DNA from: Leuconostocaceae bacterium ESL0958
GTDB taxonomy: Bacteria > Bacillota > Bacilli > Lactobacillales > Lactobacillaceae
Assembly: GCA_029433265.1 (NCBI GenBank)
Contig: JAQTHT010000008.1
Span: 1 to 58,280, forward strand
DNA: 58,280 nt
Reading direction: 5' to 3'
The translations under genes were made by a program, and so were the position numbers. Numbering within the stretch: the first letter of the stretch is position 1; each line of letters opens with the position of its first letter. Positions 35,304-43,215 of this stretch are shown here, piece by piece. A model generated the notes under the pieces. That model was not told the origin of the DNA, searched no databases, and saw nothing but the letters and a program-made list of their open reading frames with translations.

Positions 35304-36014
35304 TTACTCCTCGTTCGCCTTGGCATCTGTCCGGGCTTGCTGCCCTAACTTAGACAGGGCCAACACGCCCCCTAAGTCATAACCCACTCGCTTGCGGTTC
35401 CAGAAGAAGGCCGCTAATGCCAGGCCAAAGACTAGGGCGTTGCCGTAGTCGGGCAAAACTGGATTGATCGTCGTCGGCAAATACAGCAGGCCAAAGAAAC
35501 CAACAATCCAGGCCAGTGAGACCAGGAGAAGCAAGAGCCAGGTTGGCATTTGCTGCTTTTTTGCCGTTGCCGGTGCTGTTGGATCAACAATCAAGCGCTT
35601 CATGGCAACGGTGTAAATGACCCCACCCCAGATGGATAGCAGCAGGGCCGTCAACAAGCCCAAATTCTGCCCATTATTGCTCTTGGAAAGTGAGGCTGTC
35701 ACCGTGAAGAAGGCGGCGATGAACATCAGCAAGACCAGCGATGTATCACTGGCCAAAAAGGCAAAGGAATAGTCGTGTAAACGCTTGGACCAACGCTGTG
35801 GATTCAAGTAAGATTGTACCGCCTTTTCAGGGCTTTCAAAGAGCTGCACCGCCGTCCGGCCGACCTTTTGCCCGGCCAACAGTTGCTCCGTCACTTCCGT
35901 AACAATCGCTTCCTTTTGTTCCGCATCGATTTCATCGTGGGCCAGCAGGTGCTTGTTCAGTTTAAAAATAAAGTTTTCGTTTTTCTTCGTTAAAGTAGGC
36001 CTAGCTGCAGACAT
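35304..36014 (-). CDS. DUF1129 family membrane protein
   Basis: The 236-residue protein has a soluble N-terminal 80 residues with a helix-turn motif of the DUF1129 type (EIDAEQKEAIVTEVTEQLL, then SPEKAVQSYL), followed by five to six membrane helices. The function is unknown. In lactobacilli it commonly follows ychF, as here with a 20-base gap. The ribosome site GAAGGAAG supports ATG 36014. Confidence 0.8.
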   Translation of the reverse strand: MSAARPTLTKKNENFIFKLNKHLLAHDEIDAEQKEAIVTEVTEQLLAGQKVGRTAVQLFESPEKAVQSYLNPQRWSKRLHDYSFAFLASDTSLVLLMFIAAFFTVTASLSKSNNGQNLGLLTALLLSIWGGVIYTVAMKRLIVDPTAPATAKKQQMPTWLLLLLVSLAWIVGFFGLLYLPTTINPVLPDYGNALVFGLALAAFFWNRKRVGYDLGGVLALSKLGQQARTDAKANEE

Positions 36015-36034
36015 AGTGCTTCCTTCTTTTCTTT

Positions 36035-37135
36035 TTACACGTTGAAACGGAATTCAATAATGTCCCCGTCTTGCACGTCATAGTCTTTTCCTTCGGAACG
36101 CAGTTTACCGGCTTCTTTGACCGCCTTCACAGAGCCGTATTCGTCTAAGTCGGCAAAAGCCATCGTTTCGGCGCGAATAAAGCCCCGTTCAAAGTCGGAA
36201 TGAATCACGCCGGCCGCTTGTGGTGCCTTGGCACCGGCCTTAAAGGTCCAAGCCCGCGTTTCCTTGCCCCCGGCCGTGAAGAAGGTCCGCAAGTCCAACA
36301 GGTGGTAGGCCGTGCGAATCAGCTTGTTCAAGCCCGGTTCCGCTACCCCGGCCAGTTCCAAATAATCAGCCTTCTCGTCGTCTTCTAACTGTGCAATTTC
36401 TTCTTCGGCATTGGCGGACAGCGCAATCACATCGGCGTTTTCCTTGTCAGCAAAGTCCTTAATGGCTTGATAATAAGGGGACTGCTCGGGCGCTGCCATG
36501 TCATCCTCAGCAATGTTGGCCACGTAGAGGATGGGCTTAGCCGTCAACAAGAAGAGCCCCTTCACAATCGCCCATTCATCATCAGAAAAATCAATGGTCC
36601 GAACGGACTGGCCGGCTTCCAAAACGGGCTTAATTTTTTCTAAGACCGCTGCTTCTGCCTTCGCCTGCTTATCCGCGCCCTTGGCAGCCCGCGCCACCTT
36701 GGCATAGCGCTTCTCAACGGCTTCCAAATCGGCCAAGACCAATTCAGTATTGATGGTTTCAATGTCATCCAAGGGATCAACCTGCCCGTTCACGTGGATA
36801 ATCTCGTCGTCATCAAAGGCCCGCACGACGTGCACGATGGCGTTGACCTGGCGAATGTTTTCCAAAAACTTGTTGCCCAAACCTTCACCTTTGGAAGCAC
36901 CCTTGACGATGCCGGCAATATCGGTAAACTCGAAAGTTGTCGGAATCACCTTGTCCGCCGGTTCGATTTCTTGGATACGAGCCAAGCGGCTGTCTGGTAC
37001 TTCGACAATGCCAACATTGGGTTCAATGGTGGCAAAGGGATAGTTGGCCATTTCAGCCCCGGCTTTGGTAATTGCGTTAAAAAGGGTGGATTTCCCTACG
37101 TTTGGTAATCCAACGATACCCGCTGTTAAAGCCAT
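36035..37135 (-). CDS. ychF: ribosome-associated GTPase/ATPase YchF
   Basis: YchF is an Obg-family P-loop protein that prefers ATP and has been tied to ribosomes and oxidative stress. G1 is GLPNVGKSTLFNAIT at about 8-22, G3 is in EFTDIAGIVKGAS, a coiled insert follows, and the C-terminal TGS domain ends IEFRFNV. 366 residues is standard. The start lies 3 bases from the DUF951 gene. The parB-DUF951-ychF order is conserved in Bacilli. Confidence 0.97.
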   Translation of the reverse strand: MALTAGIVGLPNVGKSTLFNAITKAGAEMANYPFATIEPNVGIVEVPDSRLARIQEIEPADKVIPTTFEFTDIAGIVKGASKGEGLGNKFLENIRQVNAIVHVVRAFDDDEIIHVNGQVDPLDDIETINTELVLADLEAVEKRYAKVARAAKGADKQAKAEAAVLEKIKPVLEAGQSVRTIDFSDDEWAIVKGLFLLTAKPILYVANIAEDDMAAPEQSPYYQAIKDFADKENADVIALSANAEEEIAQLEDDEKADYLELAGVAEPGLNKLIRTAYHLLDLRTFFTAGGKETRAWTFKAGAKAPQAAGVIHSDFERGFIRAETMAFADLDEYGSVKAVKEAGKLRSEGKDYDVQDGDIIEFRFNV

Positions 37136-37138
37136 AGT

Positions 37139-37366
37139 TTAGTCTTTCCTTTCACTGGCTGGCGCCGTCTGGTCAGCCTTCTTCAAAATTTTCTTAATTC
37201 GTTTATTAAAATCATGTCTGGTCAACATAATCGTGCGATCACAGGCTTGGCAAGTGATCTTGATATCCGCCCCCATCCGGTGGATTACCCAGGCATTGCT
37301 GCCACAGGCATGGGGCTTCTTCATTTCAACCAAGTCTCCTAATGCATAATCTGGTAAAGCTGCCAT
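37139..37366 (-). CDS. DUF951 family zinc-ribbon-like protein
   Basis: The 75-residue protein carries YALGDLVEMKKPHACGSNAWVIHRMGADIKITCQACDR, split here as motifs HACGSN and CQACDR, giving three cysteines and a histidine that could bind metal. DUF951 proteins are small nucleic-acid-binding candidates of unknown role, always near parB and ychF. The start directly abuts the parB stop, with GGAGGAG inside the end of parB. Confidence 0.85.
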   Translation of the reverse strand: MAALPDYALGDLVEMKKPHACGSNAWVIHRMGADIKITCQACDRTIMLTRHDFNKRIKKILKKADQTAPASERKD

Positions 37367-38266
37367 TTACTCCTCCCCAATCTGCAAAATTGACAAAATT
37401 CGGGTCAAATCATCCTGGGATAAGTAAGGAATCTCAATCTTGCCCCGGCCCTGCTTATTGGCCGAAACCTTGACCTTGGTCCCAAACTTCTCTTCAAGAC
37501 GGTTGGCCAAGTCCGCCGCATAGGGCGAAGGGGCCGCCTTCTTTTTGCTGGACTGGCCGGCATTGGTCTTCTTCACGAGGGCTTCTACCTGCCGCACGTT
37601 CAGTTGGTTGGCAATGACCGTTTGGACCAGTTCGTGGAGCTGTTCCTCTTTTTGCAAGCCCAACAAGGCGCGGGCCTGGCCCATGGACAGTTCGCCACTT
37701 TGGACTAGCTGCTGGACCTCATTGGGCAATTTCAGTAGGCGCAAGGCATTGGCAATCGTTGCCCGTTCCTTCCCCACCTTATCGGCCAATTTAGACTGCG
37801 TCAGATCAAGTTGGGCCATGAGCCCCGCATATGCTCTGGCTTCTTCAATCGGATCCAGGTTGTCCCGTTGCAAATTTTCAATCAGCGCCAAAGTAGCCAT
37901 GGTTTGGTCATTACTGTCTCGGACAATTCCTTCGATGGTCTTGGCCTTCAGCAACTGTGTTGCCCGAAAACGCCGTTCGCCGGCAATAATTTGGTACTTA
38001 TCACCACTTTGGCGGACAATAATGGGCGTTAACAGGCCATTTTCTTGAATGGACTGCGCAAGTTCCTTGATGGACTGGTCATCAAAGCTTAATCGTGGTT
38101 GGTAGGGATTGGCTTCGATGGCCCCGATTGGTAACGGTACGACCTGCTCCCCTGCTTCCGGATTGCGACCAATGGTCCGTGAATGATCTAAAGCTTCCTT
38201 GGAAATCCGATTGGAGCCAAAGAGCGAATCCATGTTTTTGCCTAAGCCACCTTTTTTATTAACCAT
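37367..38266 (-). CDS. parB: chromosome partitioning protein ParB (Spo0J)
   Basis: ParB spreads from parS sites near the origin using CTP. It has the CTP-binding N-domain (IEANPYQPRLSFDD, then the GERRFRA box) and a helix-turn-helix (TQSKLADKVGKERATIANALRLL) at about 150-175, followed by the dimer domain. I start at ATG 38266, inside the end of parA, with AGGAGG upstream; 299 residues. No parS (a TTTCACGTGAAA core) was noticed in this window. Confidence 0.95.
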   Translation of the reverse strand: MVNKKGGLGKNMDSLFGSNRISKEALDHSRTIGRNPEAGEQVVPLPIGAIEANPYQPRLSFDDQSIKELAQSIQENGLLTPIIVRQSGDKYQIIAGERRFRATQLLKAKTIEGIVRDSNDQTMATLALIENLQRDNLDPIEEARAYAGLMAQLDLTQSKLADKVGKERATIANALRLLKLPNEVQQLVQSGELSMGQARALLGLQKEEQLHELVQTVIANQLNVRQVEALVKKTNAGQSSKKKAAPSPYAADLANRLEEKFGTKVKVSANKQGRGKIEIPYLSQDDLTRILSILQIGEE

Positions 38267-39017
38267 ATTGTTTGATGACCTCCTGTGCAAATTCTCGATA
38301 TACCCGAGCGCCTAATGACTTCGGATCAAAATCAATAATCGCCTGGCCGTAGGAAGGGGCCTCCGATAGCCGCACTGTTCGCGGAATCACCGTCTGGTAA
38401 ACCCGGTTATCAAAGTAAGAACGCACTTCTTCGGCTACTTGCTTGGCCAAGTTCGTTCGGGCATCGTACATGGTCAACAAGATGCCGGCCATTTCTAACT
38501 GGTGGTTCAAATTCTGCCGAACAAGTTCAATGGAATTAATTAGTTGGCCCAGTCCTTCCAGTGCATAAAATTCGGTCTGGACTGGAATCAGCACGGCATC
38601 AGCGGCCGTGAAAGAATTAATGGTCAACAGGCCTAGAGAAGGCGGATTATCAATCAAAATATAATCGTACTGGTCGGCTACCTTGGCGAGGGCATCCTTG
38701 AGCCGGTACTCCCGTCGGTCAGCAGCGACCAGCTGCACTTCACTTTCGGACAGTTGAATGGTCGCTGGCAGTAAGTCCACCCCATCAACCGTCAAGACCA
38801 CATCCCCCAGGTCCGCCTCATGCAAGAGGACATCGTAGAGGTCAATGTTGATGGCTGCCTTATCAATCCCAATTCCGGAAGTGGCATTCCCCTGGGGGTC
38901 TGCGTCAACGAGTAGGACTTTCTTCCCCGCCTTGTTCAAAGCTGCGGCCAAATTGATACTAGTGGTCGTTTTGCCAACCCCACCTTTTTGGTTGGCTAGA
39001 GCAATAATTTGCGCCAT
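38259..39017 (-). CDS. parA: chromosome partitioning ATPase ParA (Soj)
   Basis: A 252-residue deviant-Walker ATPase that begins with IALANQKGGVGKTTTSINLAAAL. The Walker A' lysine pair and DYILIDNPPSLG (Walker B) are present. It binds DNA in its ATP dimer form and works with ParB in origin segregation. AAGGGAG precedes ATG 39017. It is 21 bases behind rsmG, the usual origin-proximal order, which suggests that this part of the window lies near oriC. Confidence 0.96.
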   Translation of the reverse strand: MAQIIALANQKGGVGKTTTSINLAAALNKAGKKVLLVDADPQGNATSGIGIDKAAINIDLYDVLLHEADLGDVVLTVDGVDLLPATIQLSESEVQLVAADRREYRLKDALAKVADQYDYILIDNPPSLGLLTINSFTAADAVLIPVQTEFYALEGLGQLINSIELVRQNLNHQLEMAGILLTMYDARTNLAKQVAEEVRSYFDNRVYQTVIPRTVRLSEAPSYGQAIIDFDPKSLGARVYREFAQEVIKQYG

Positions 39018-39038
39018 GTTTGCTACTCCCTTGCGCGC

Positions 39039-39755
39039 TTACAGCGGCTTTTTGCTAGGCGTTCCCGCTTGTCGTGGGTAGCGCTTTGGTGTCTTTTGCA
39101 CCTTATCAATCACTTGAATGACTCGTGGATCCCCATTGGGCAGCGTAAAGGAAAAACTGTCCCGCAGTTGGCCGCCCAAAGTTTGCAGCGCCTGCTTGCC
39201 GGCAACGAGCTCCGCTTCGCCAGCGGACCCCTTCATGACCAGTAGCTGACCGCCAACATGCACGAAGGGGAGGGTGTACTCGGCCAAAACCGCCGTTTTC
39301 GCAACCGCCCGCGCCGTAGCAAAGTCATATTTTTCCCGTAACTGATTGTCTTTCCCCAAATCTTCAGCACGACCATGAATGATGGTCACGTCGGTCAAGC
39401 CTAATTCAGCCACCACCTGCTTCAAAAAATTCACCCGCTTATTGAGCGAGTCAACTAACGTCACGGATAGGTTGGGTAAAGCAATTTTCAATGGTAAGGC
39501 CGGAAAACCCGCCCCCGAACCAATGTCAATCAGACTGGCTGACCCCTCTCTTAGGGCAGGTACCTTGGTCGCCAATGTCAGGGAATCGTAGAAGTGTTTG
39601 AGATAAACGGCTTCCTTTTCCGTAATGGCGGTCAGGTTGACGGAACGGTTGGTTGCCACCAACAAGTGAAAGTAACGGTCAAAGGCTGCTAGCTGTGCTT
39701 TTGAAAGCGACAAGCCCGCCTGTTCTAAACTGTCAATAAATGCTGCTTGATTCAA
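39039..39755 (-). CDS. rsmG: 16S rRNA (guanine527-N7)-methyltransferase
   Basis: RsmG methylates G527 of 16S rRNA. Evidence is the SAM site LIDIGSGAGFPALPLKIA, the LLVATNRSVNLTAI region, and GRAEDLG followed by YDFATARAVA. I prefer the TTG start at 39755, which follows GGATGG and gives MNQAAFIDSL; another TTG at 39779 extends it by eight residues. The extended C-terminus ends in a basic PRQAGTPSKKPL. It leads the nine-gene minus-strand run. Confidence 0.93.
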   Translation of the reverse strand: MNQAAFIDSLEQAGLSLSKAQLAAFDRYFHLLVATNRSVNLTAITEKEAVYLKHFYDSLTLATKVPALREGSASLIDIGSGAGFPALPLKIALPNLSVTLVDSLNKRVNFLKQVVAELGLTDVTIIHGRAEDLGKDNQLREKYDFATARAVAKTAVLAEYTLPFVHVGGQLLVMKGSAGEAELVAGKQALQTLGGQLRDSFSFTLPNGDPRVIQVIDKVQKTPKRYPRQAGTPSKKPL

Positions 39756-39878
39756 AAGATGCCATCCAATCGGGCCCAATTGGACCTAGTATGCTAACTT
39801 TTAGAATACCGAAAAAAAGGCCGAGAATCAAGGTAAATCAGCCCCTTTTCAAGCCCGCTGAGCCACTAGTCCAAGCAA

Positions 39879-39908
39879 AGAAAAAACGACCTGACAAGAG
39901 GTCGTTTG
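39879..39908 (-). terminator. terminator of the HXXEE gene
   Basis: AAACGACCT (39884-39892), loop, AGGTCGTTT (39899-39907), T-run on the minus strand. Confidence 0.9.
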
Positions 39909-39922
39909 TTTGACACAAGAAC

Positions 39923-40594
39923 TTACTTGGCTTGCTGATATTTGTGAAAATAAAAGCCTTCTTCCGGCGCCTCATCGTAACGGAAAGGCGTTTCCTTGTT
40001 GATGCTGGCGACAGTCGGCAATCCAAAGCCAAAAATAAAGTAAGCGACGAGAATGCCTACCGTCCACCACCAGGCATTGGCCGTCATCATGGGGCTTAAT
40101 TCGTGGATTTCAATCAATGCCAAGGGCGCAAAGAGCAGAAAGGCCGTCATGGAACCTGGGAAATAGATGGTTTCCTTCCCCAGCGGTGCTAGTTCCCGCA
40201 AGGCCAAGACACCAAAGAGGGTGTGCCCTAGAACTTCAATCAAGGCAAAGATGGCAAAGCACATGGCCATGGCCGTTGAATAGTGCCAATAAAGGAAGGG
40301 CGCTGCTAGAAACATTGCGAAGAGGTCAACGATGACTGCACCTAAGCGATTCCCTGGATAGCGATTCGGCATGGTCGACTTGAACAGAAAACGGTTAAAG
40401 CCCCAAACAAAGCCACCTGGAAAGCGGTATTCCTCTAGCTGGTGGCCGCACATGGCGATGAAAAGCGCATAGGCCAAACGGTGATCGTTCGTCAACGCGG
40501 TCCACTGAGTGGCCAAGCGGTAAACACTATAGATGAACAGCAACATATCCACGTAAAAGTGGGATAAGAGTATTTTTTTAATGATGTTGGTCAT
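39923..40594 (-). CDS. HXXEE domain membrane protein
   Basis: The 223-residue protein has about six membrane helices and the motif HQLEEYRFPGG near residue 54, matching HXXEE, a family of unknown, possibly metal-binding, membrane proteins. ATG 40594 is spaced ideally from AAAGGAG; a GTG one codon earlier is too close. The promoter contains two overlapping palindromes just past the -10, so a dedicated repressor is likely. Confidence 0.8.
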   Translation of the reverse strand: MTNIIKKILLSHFYVDMLLFIYSVYRLATQWTALTNDHRLAYALFIAMCGHQLEEYRFPGGFVWGFNRFLFKSTMPNRYPGNRLGAVIVDLFAMFLAAPFLYWHYSTAMAMCFAIFALIEVLGHTLFGVLALRELAPLGKETIYFPGSMTAFLLFAPLALIEIHELSPMMTANAWWWTVGILVAYFIFGFGLPTVASINKETPFRYDEAPEEGFYFHKYQQAK

Positions 40595-40609
40595 CACAAT
40601 CTCCTTTTA

Positions 40610-40633
40610 TGAGACGTTGTCTCAATCATTGAG
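40610..40633. promoter_or_regulatory. two overlapping operator palindromes upstream of the HXXEE gene
   Basis: TGAGAC-GTT-GTCTCA (40610-40624) and CTCAAT-C-ATTGAG (40621-40633) overlap. They lie between the -10 and the gene, a usual place for TetR-type repressors. Confidence 0.65.
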
Positions 40634-40635
40634 CC

Positions 40636-40644
40636 ATTATAGCA
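40636..40644 (-). promoter_or_regulatory. extended -10 promoter of the HXXEE gene
   Basis: Minus strand TATAAT (40636-40641) preceded by TGC. Confidence 0.65.
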
Positions 40645-40680
40645 TAAAAAAGGGACACAGTCTCCTTTTTATTCATCCGC

Positions 40681-41604
40681 CTATTCGGCCATCAACCAAG
40701 AACTGACCTGGGTCAATGCCTGTGCTGCTTCTGGTATGGGAAAGAGCACAAAGTCATGGTCCATTTCCGGATAACAGTAGATTTCGGCTGGCGCTGTTTC
40801 CTGTGCTTGCAAGGCCAAAACGTCCGCATAGAGCAAATCATGCGTCCCGGTCAATATTTTCACGTCGGGAAAGCGCGACCAATCCGCAAAAAGTGGGCTG
40901 ACCAGCGGATCTTTGACCGACAAAGGACCGGCATATAGTGCCCCTTCCTTCGTCAGCGGCCCCAACTGCAGGAGGCGGTCGACGGACTGCAATGTCGCTT
41001 TTTTCGGATTCTGGTCTGTCAAATCCAACCAAGGGGAAAAGAGCACGATCTGCTGCGGTAAGGCCGCTTTTTCATAACCTGCGCGTAGCAGTAGTTGTAG
41101 TAACGTTAGCGCCAGGCCACCGCCGGCAGAATCCCCCATTAAAATCAATTCTTGGACTGGCAGCTTTGTAAACTGACAAACTTTTTGGAAGTTCTGCCAG
41201 ACATAGTCCATCACTGCTGGTGCCTGATGGGCCGGGGCCTTCGGATAGATGGGTACAATAATTTGAGCCTGATTGGCATCGGCCATTTTTTGCCAAGTTC
41301 GGTAATGATAAATCGTCGGCTGGGCCCAGTAGGCCCCGCCGTGTAGGAAGTAAACGGTTCGTTCTACCGGCCCCTTCTCTGGTCGAATGACCACCGTTTG
41401 CTCATCGATAGCCGGTTCAAAGGCAATCTGCTTGGACTTAGCCACAGTAGCCGGCAGTTCGTAGTCAGCCTGACTCCGTTTGAAAGCCGCTTCGTACACG
41501 GCGGGCTGGTCGGGATCTTGCATCCGAATGACCAGGGGTAAGATTTTTTCAACGAGAACGCTGCGGGCGGACCGTTTCTGGTTCATGGTATGTAACGTAA
41601 CCAT
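40681..41604 (-). CDS. alpha/beta hydrolase, HSL-type esterase
   Basis: The 307-residue protein has the hormone-sensitive-lipase hallmarks HGGAYW (oxyanion hole, about residue 89) and GDSAGGGLAL (nucleophile Ser near 159), followed by an Asp in TGTHDLLYAD and His in EMDHDF as the catalytic triad. It probably hydrolyses short acyl esters in the cytoplasm. AAAGGAG precedes ATG 41604. A promoter TTGTCC-17-TATTAT with a TG lies roughly 40-90 bases upstream. Substrate unknown. Confidence 0.9.
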   Translation of the reverse strand: MVTLHTMNQKRSARSVLVEKILPLVIRMQDPDQPAVYEAAFKRSQADYELPATVAKSKQIAFEPAIDEQTVVIRPEKGPVERTVYFLHGGAYWAQPTIYHYRTWQKMADANQAQIIVPIYPKAPAHQAPAVMDYVWQNFQKVCQFTKLPVQELILMGDSAGGGLALTLLQLLLRAGYEKAALPQQIVLFSPWLDLTDQNPKKATLQSVDRLLQLGPLTKEGALYAGPLSVKDPLVSPLFADWSRFPDVKILTGTHDLLYADVLALQAQETAPAEIYCYPEMDHDFVLFPIPEAAQALTQVSSWLMAE

Positions 41605-41807
41605 CTATTGGCTCCTTTCTTACGATAAGTGGCGCTCATCAATTCCATCAGTTCTTCCAATAATAGCACCCAGTCAAGAGGGGGACAATGTTCGCGCAAA
41701 TAAGATGCTTTGACGTCTAAATTCCGTCTAAAAAGTGTGATACTTTTTCCAGAAAACCACAGCATTAGACAGAAAATGGCGGAAAAACACATCACCAAAA
41801 AGCAAAG
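41605..41807. other. intergenic stretch between esterase and tRNA-Thr terminator
   Basis: No gene is evident. It holds the esterase promoter and an inverted repeat with seven-base arms (AAAAAGT-GTGAT-ACTTTTT). The open frame across it looks accidental. Confidence 0.5.
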
Positions 41808-41852
41808 AAAAACCGCGCTATACCAACCGTTAAGGCTGATATAGCGCGGTTT
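41808..41852 (-). terminator. terminator of the tRNA-Leu/Thr unit
   Basis: AACCGCGCTATA (41811-41822) pairs perfectly with TATAGCGCGGTT (41840-41851), with a T-run on the minus strand. Confidence 0.9.
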
Positions 41853-41879
41853 ACGCGTTCTGCTTGATTTAAGCATGAA

Positions 41880-41952
41880 TGCCGACTAACGGACTCAAAC
41901 CGTTGACCCCCTCATTACTAGTGAGATGCTCTATCAACTGAGCTAAGTCGGC
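41880..41952 (-). tRNA. tRNA-Thr(AGT), A34 anticodon, altered 19-56 pair
   Basis: A 73-base cloverleaf with acceptor GCCGACT/AGTCGGC, anticodon stem TCTCA/TGAGG around loop CTAGTAA, and T stem AACGG/CCGTT. Anticodon AGT would become IGU and read ACU, ACC and ACA. The D loop reads AGTTGATA and the T loop TTTGAGT, so the near-universal G19 and C56 are A and U. It is downstream of tRNA-Leu(TAG) in one transcript. Confidence 0.9.
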
Positions 41953-42020
41953 AAAAGAAGTACTTAAACAGTGTACCAAAGGTCCACTTGAACTTCAACA
42001 ATATTTTGCAAATATTGTCA

Positions 42021-42102
42021 TACGGATGACAGGAATCGAACCTGCACGGATTACTCCACTAGGACCTAAACCTAGCGCGTCTGCCAGTTCCGCCACATCC
42101 GC
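42021..42102 (-). tRNA. tRNA-Leu(TAG)
   Basis: An 82-base class II tRNA with anticodon stem CTAGG/CCTAG around loop TTTAGGT (anticodon TAG, reading CUA and CUG), a variable arm, and T arm GCAGG-TTCGATT-CCTGT. The acceptor GCGGATG/CATCCGT has a G-U first pair. Confidence 0.93.
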
Positions 42103-42121
42103 AGGGCTCTGACAAGAAAAT

Positions 42122-42150
42122 ATCTTACAGGAAAGTTAATCGACCGTCAA
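42122..42150 (-). promoter_or_regulatory. promoter of tRNA-Leu(TAG)/tRNA-Thr(AGT)
   Basis: Minus strand TTGACG (42145-42150), 17 bases, TAAGAT (42122-42127). Confidence 0.85.
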
Positions 42151-42155
42151 GCCCT

Positions 42156-43208
42156 TTATAGAAAAAGCGAACCCGCTGCGACCAGTTCGTCTATTTTTTT
42201 CAATAATTTGTGTTGTAGGGTCGGCAAAGACAGTGCTGCCTGTTCTGCGGGGCTGAGAAAGGCCTGATTGGCCGCCAGCGGTTCGGTCGCCGGCAAAGCC
42301 ACCAACCAAATTTCCCACTTTCGGTGTGTGAACACATGAGTGACGGGTTTGGTTGTTAGCTGTTGCCCCGCCAACGCTTCTACTGAATCCACTGGTCGTA
42401 ATGGCAAGGTCCAAAAATTAGCCAATAACCCTTGCGCCGGCCGCTGTTCATAGAGCAAACGGCCTTGCTCGTCGTAGGCCACTTGGGCTTGGTAGACCTG
42501 TCGCACCGGCTTTTTCTTTTTACTTTTGACGGGGTAGGCGTCTTCCACCCCATCCCGGTAGGCAGCATTATAGGCTTTCACGGGCGAATGGGCACTATCT
42601 GGTTGATCTGCCTTCATATAAGTAGAACCCAAATCCATAATGGCCTGGTTAAAATCACCTGGTCGCTCTGGATCTACAATCGGCGCAATGGCCTGGTAGA
42701 AAATCTTCCTGGTTTTCGGCTGGGCAATGTCGGCATCAATTTTTAAGAGTCTGGAAAAGACCCGAAAGAAGTTACCGTCGATGGCCGGCACCACTTCCCC
42801 AAAGGAAATGGAGGCGATGGCAGCTGCCGTGTAGGGCCCCACCCCAGGCAGCGTCAATAGGTCATCGTAGGAGGCGGGCCAGTGCCCGTCCAGTTCGTCG
42901 ACTACCACCTTCGCCGCCTTGTGTAGGTTCCGTGCTCGCGAGTAGTAGCCCAGGCCCTCCCAAAGCTTTAACACTTGGTCTTCAGGGGCGGCGGCCAGGT
43001 CTTGCACCGTGGGCAGCGCCGTCATAAAGCGGACGAAATAATCTTTGACGGTCTCCACCCGGGTTTGTTGGAGCATCAGTTCGGAAACCAGAACCCGGTA
43101 AGGGTCGGTATCCCGCCGCCAAGGGAGTTCTGACCGGCCCTCCTGGTCATACCAGGAAAGGAGGTCTTGGCGAAAGGCTGCGATTGTTGCTTGATTCCAT
43201 TCTTCCAT
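42156..43208 (-). CDS. mutY: A/G-specific adenine glycosylase MutY, cluster-free type
   Basis: MutY removes adenine opposite 8-oxoguanine. Catalytic Glu43 (SELMLQQTRVET) and Asp144 (VPAIDGNFFRV), the helix-hairpin LPGVGPYTAAAI and the C-terminal 8-oxoG reader (VTHVFTHRKWE) are present. The four cysteines that hold a 4Fe-4S cluster in most MutY are all replaced around residues 198-214, and the whole protein has no cysteine. Cluster-free MutY is known from some lactobacilli and anaerobes. I start at ATG 43208 because a -10 box ends 7 bases upstream, so the mRNA is probably leaderless. Confidence 0.95.
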   Translation of the reverse strand: MEEWNQATIAAFRQDLLSWYDQEGRSELPWRRDTDPYRVLVSELMLQQTRVETVKDYFVRFMTALPTVQDLAAAPEDQVLKLWEGLGYYSRARNLHKAAKVVVDELDGHWPASYDDLLTLPGVGPYTAAAIASISFGEVVPAIDGNFFRVFSRLLKIDADIAQPKTRKIFYQAIAPIVDPERPGDFNQAIMDLGSTYMKADQPDSAHSPVKAYNAAYRDGVEDAYPVKSKKKKPVRQVYQAQVAYDEQGRLLYEQRPAQGLLANFWTLPLRPVDSVEALAGQQLTTKPVTHVFTHRKWEIWLVALPATEPLAANQAFLSPAEQAALSLPTLQHKLLKKIDELVAAGSLFL

Positions 43209-43215
43209 GCCCACC

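Noticed and set aside
37367-39017. parS sites near parAB
   Set aside because: No TTTCACGTGAAA-type palindrome was noticed near parAB or in the intergenic regions inspected.
41583-41876. 97-residue open frame on the minus strand upstream of the esterase
   Set aside because: It has no ribosome site, runs across the esterase promoter and a tRNA terminator, and its composition is unlike neighbouring genes.
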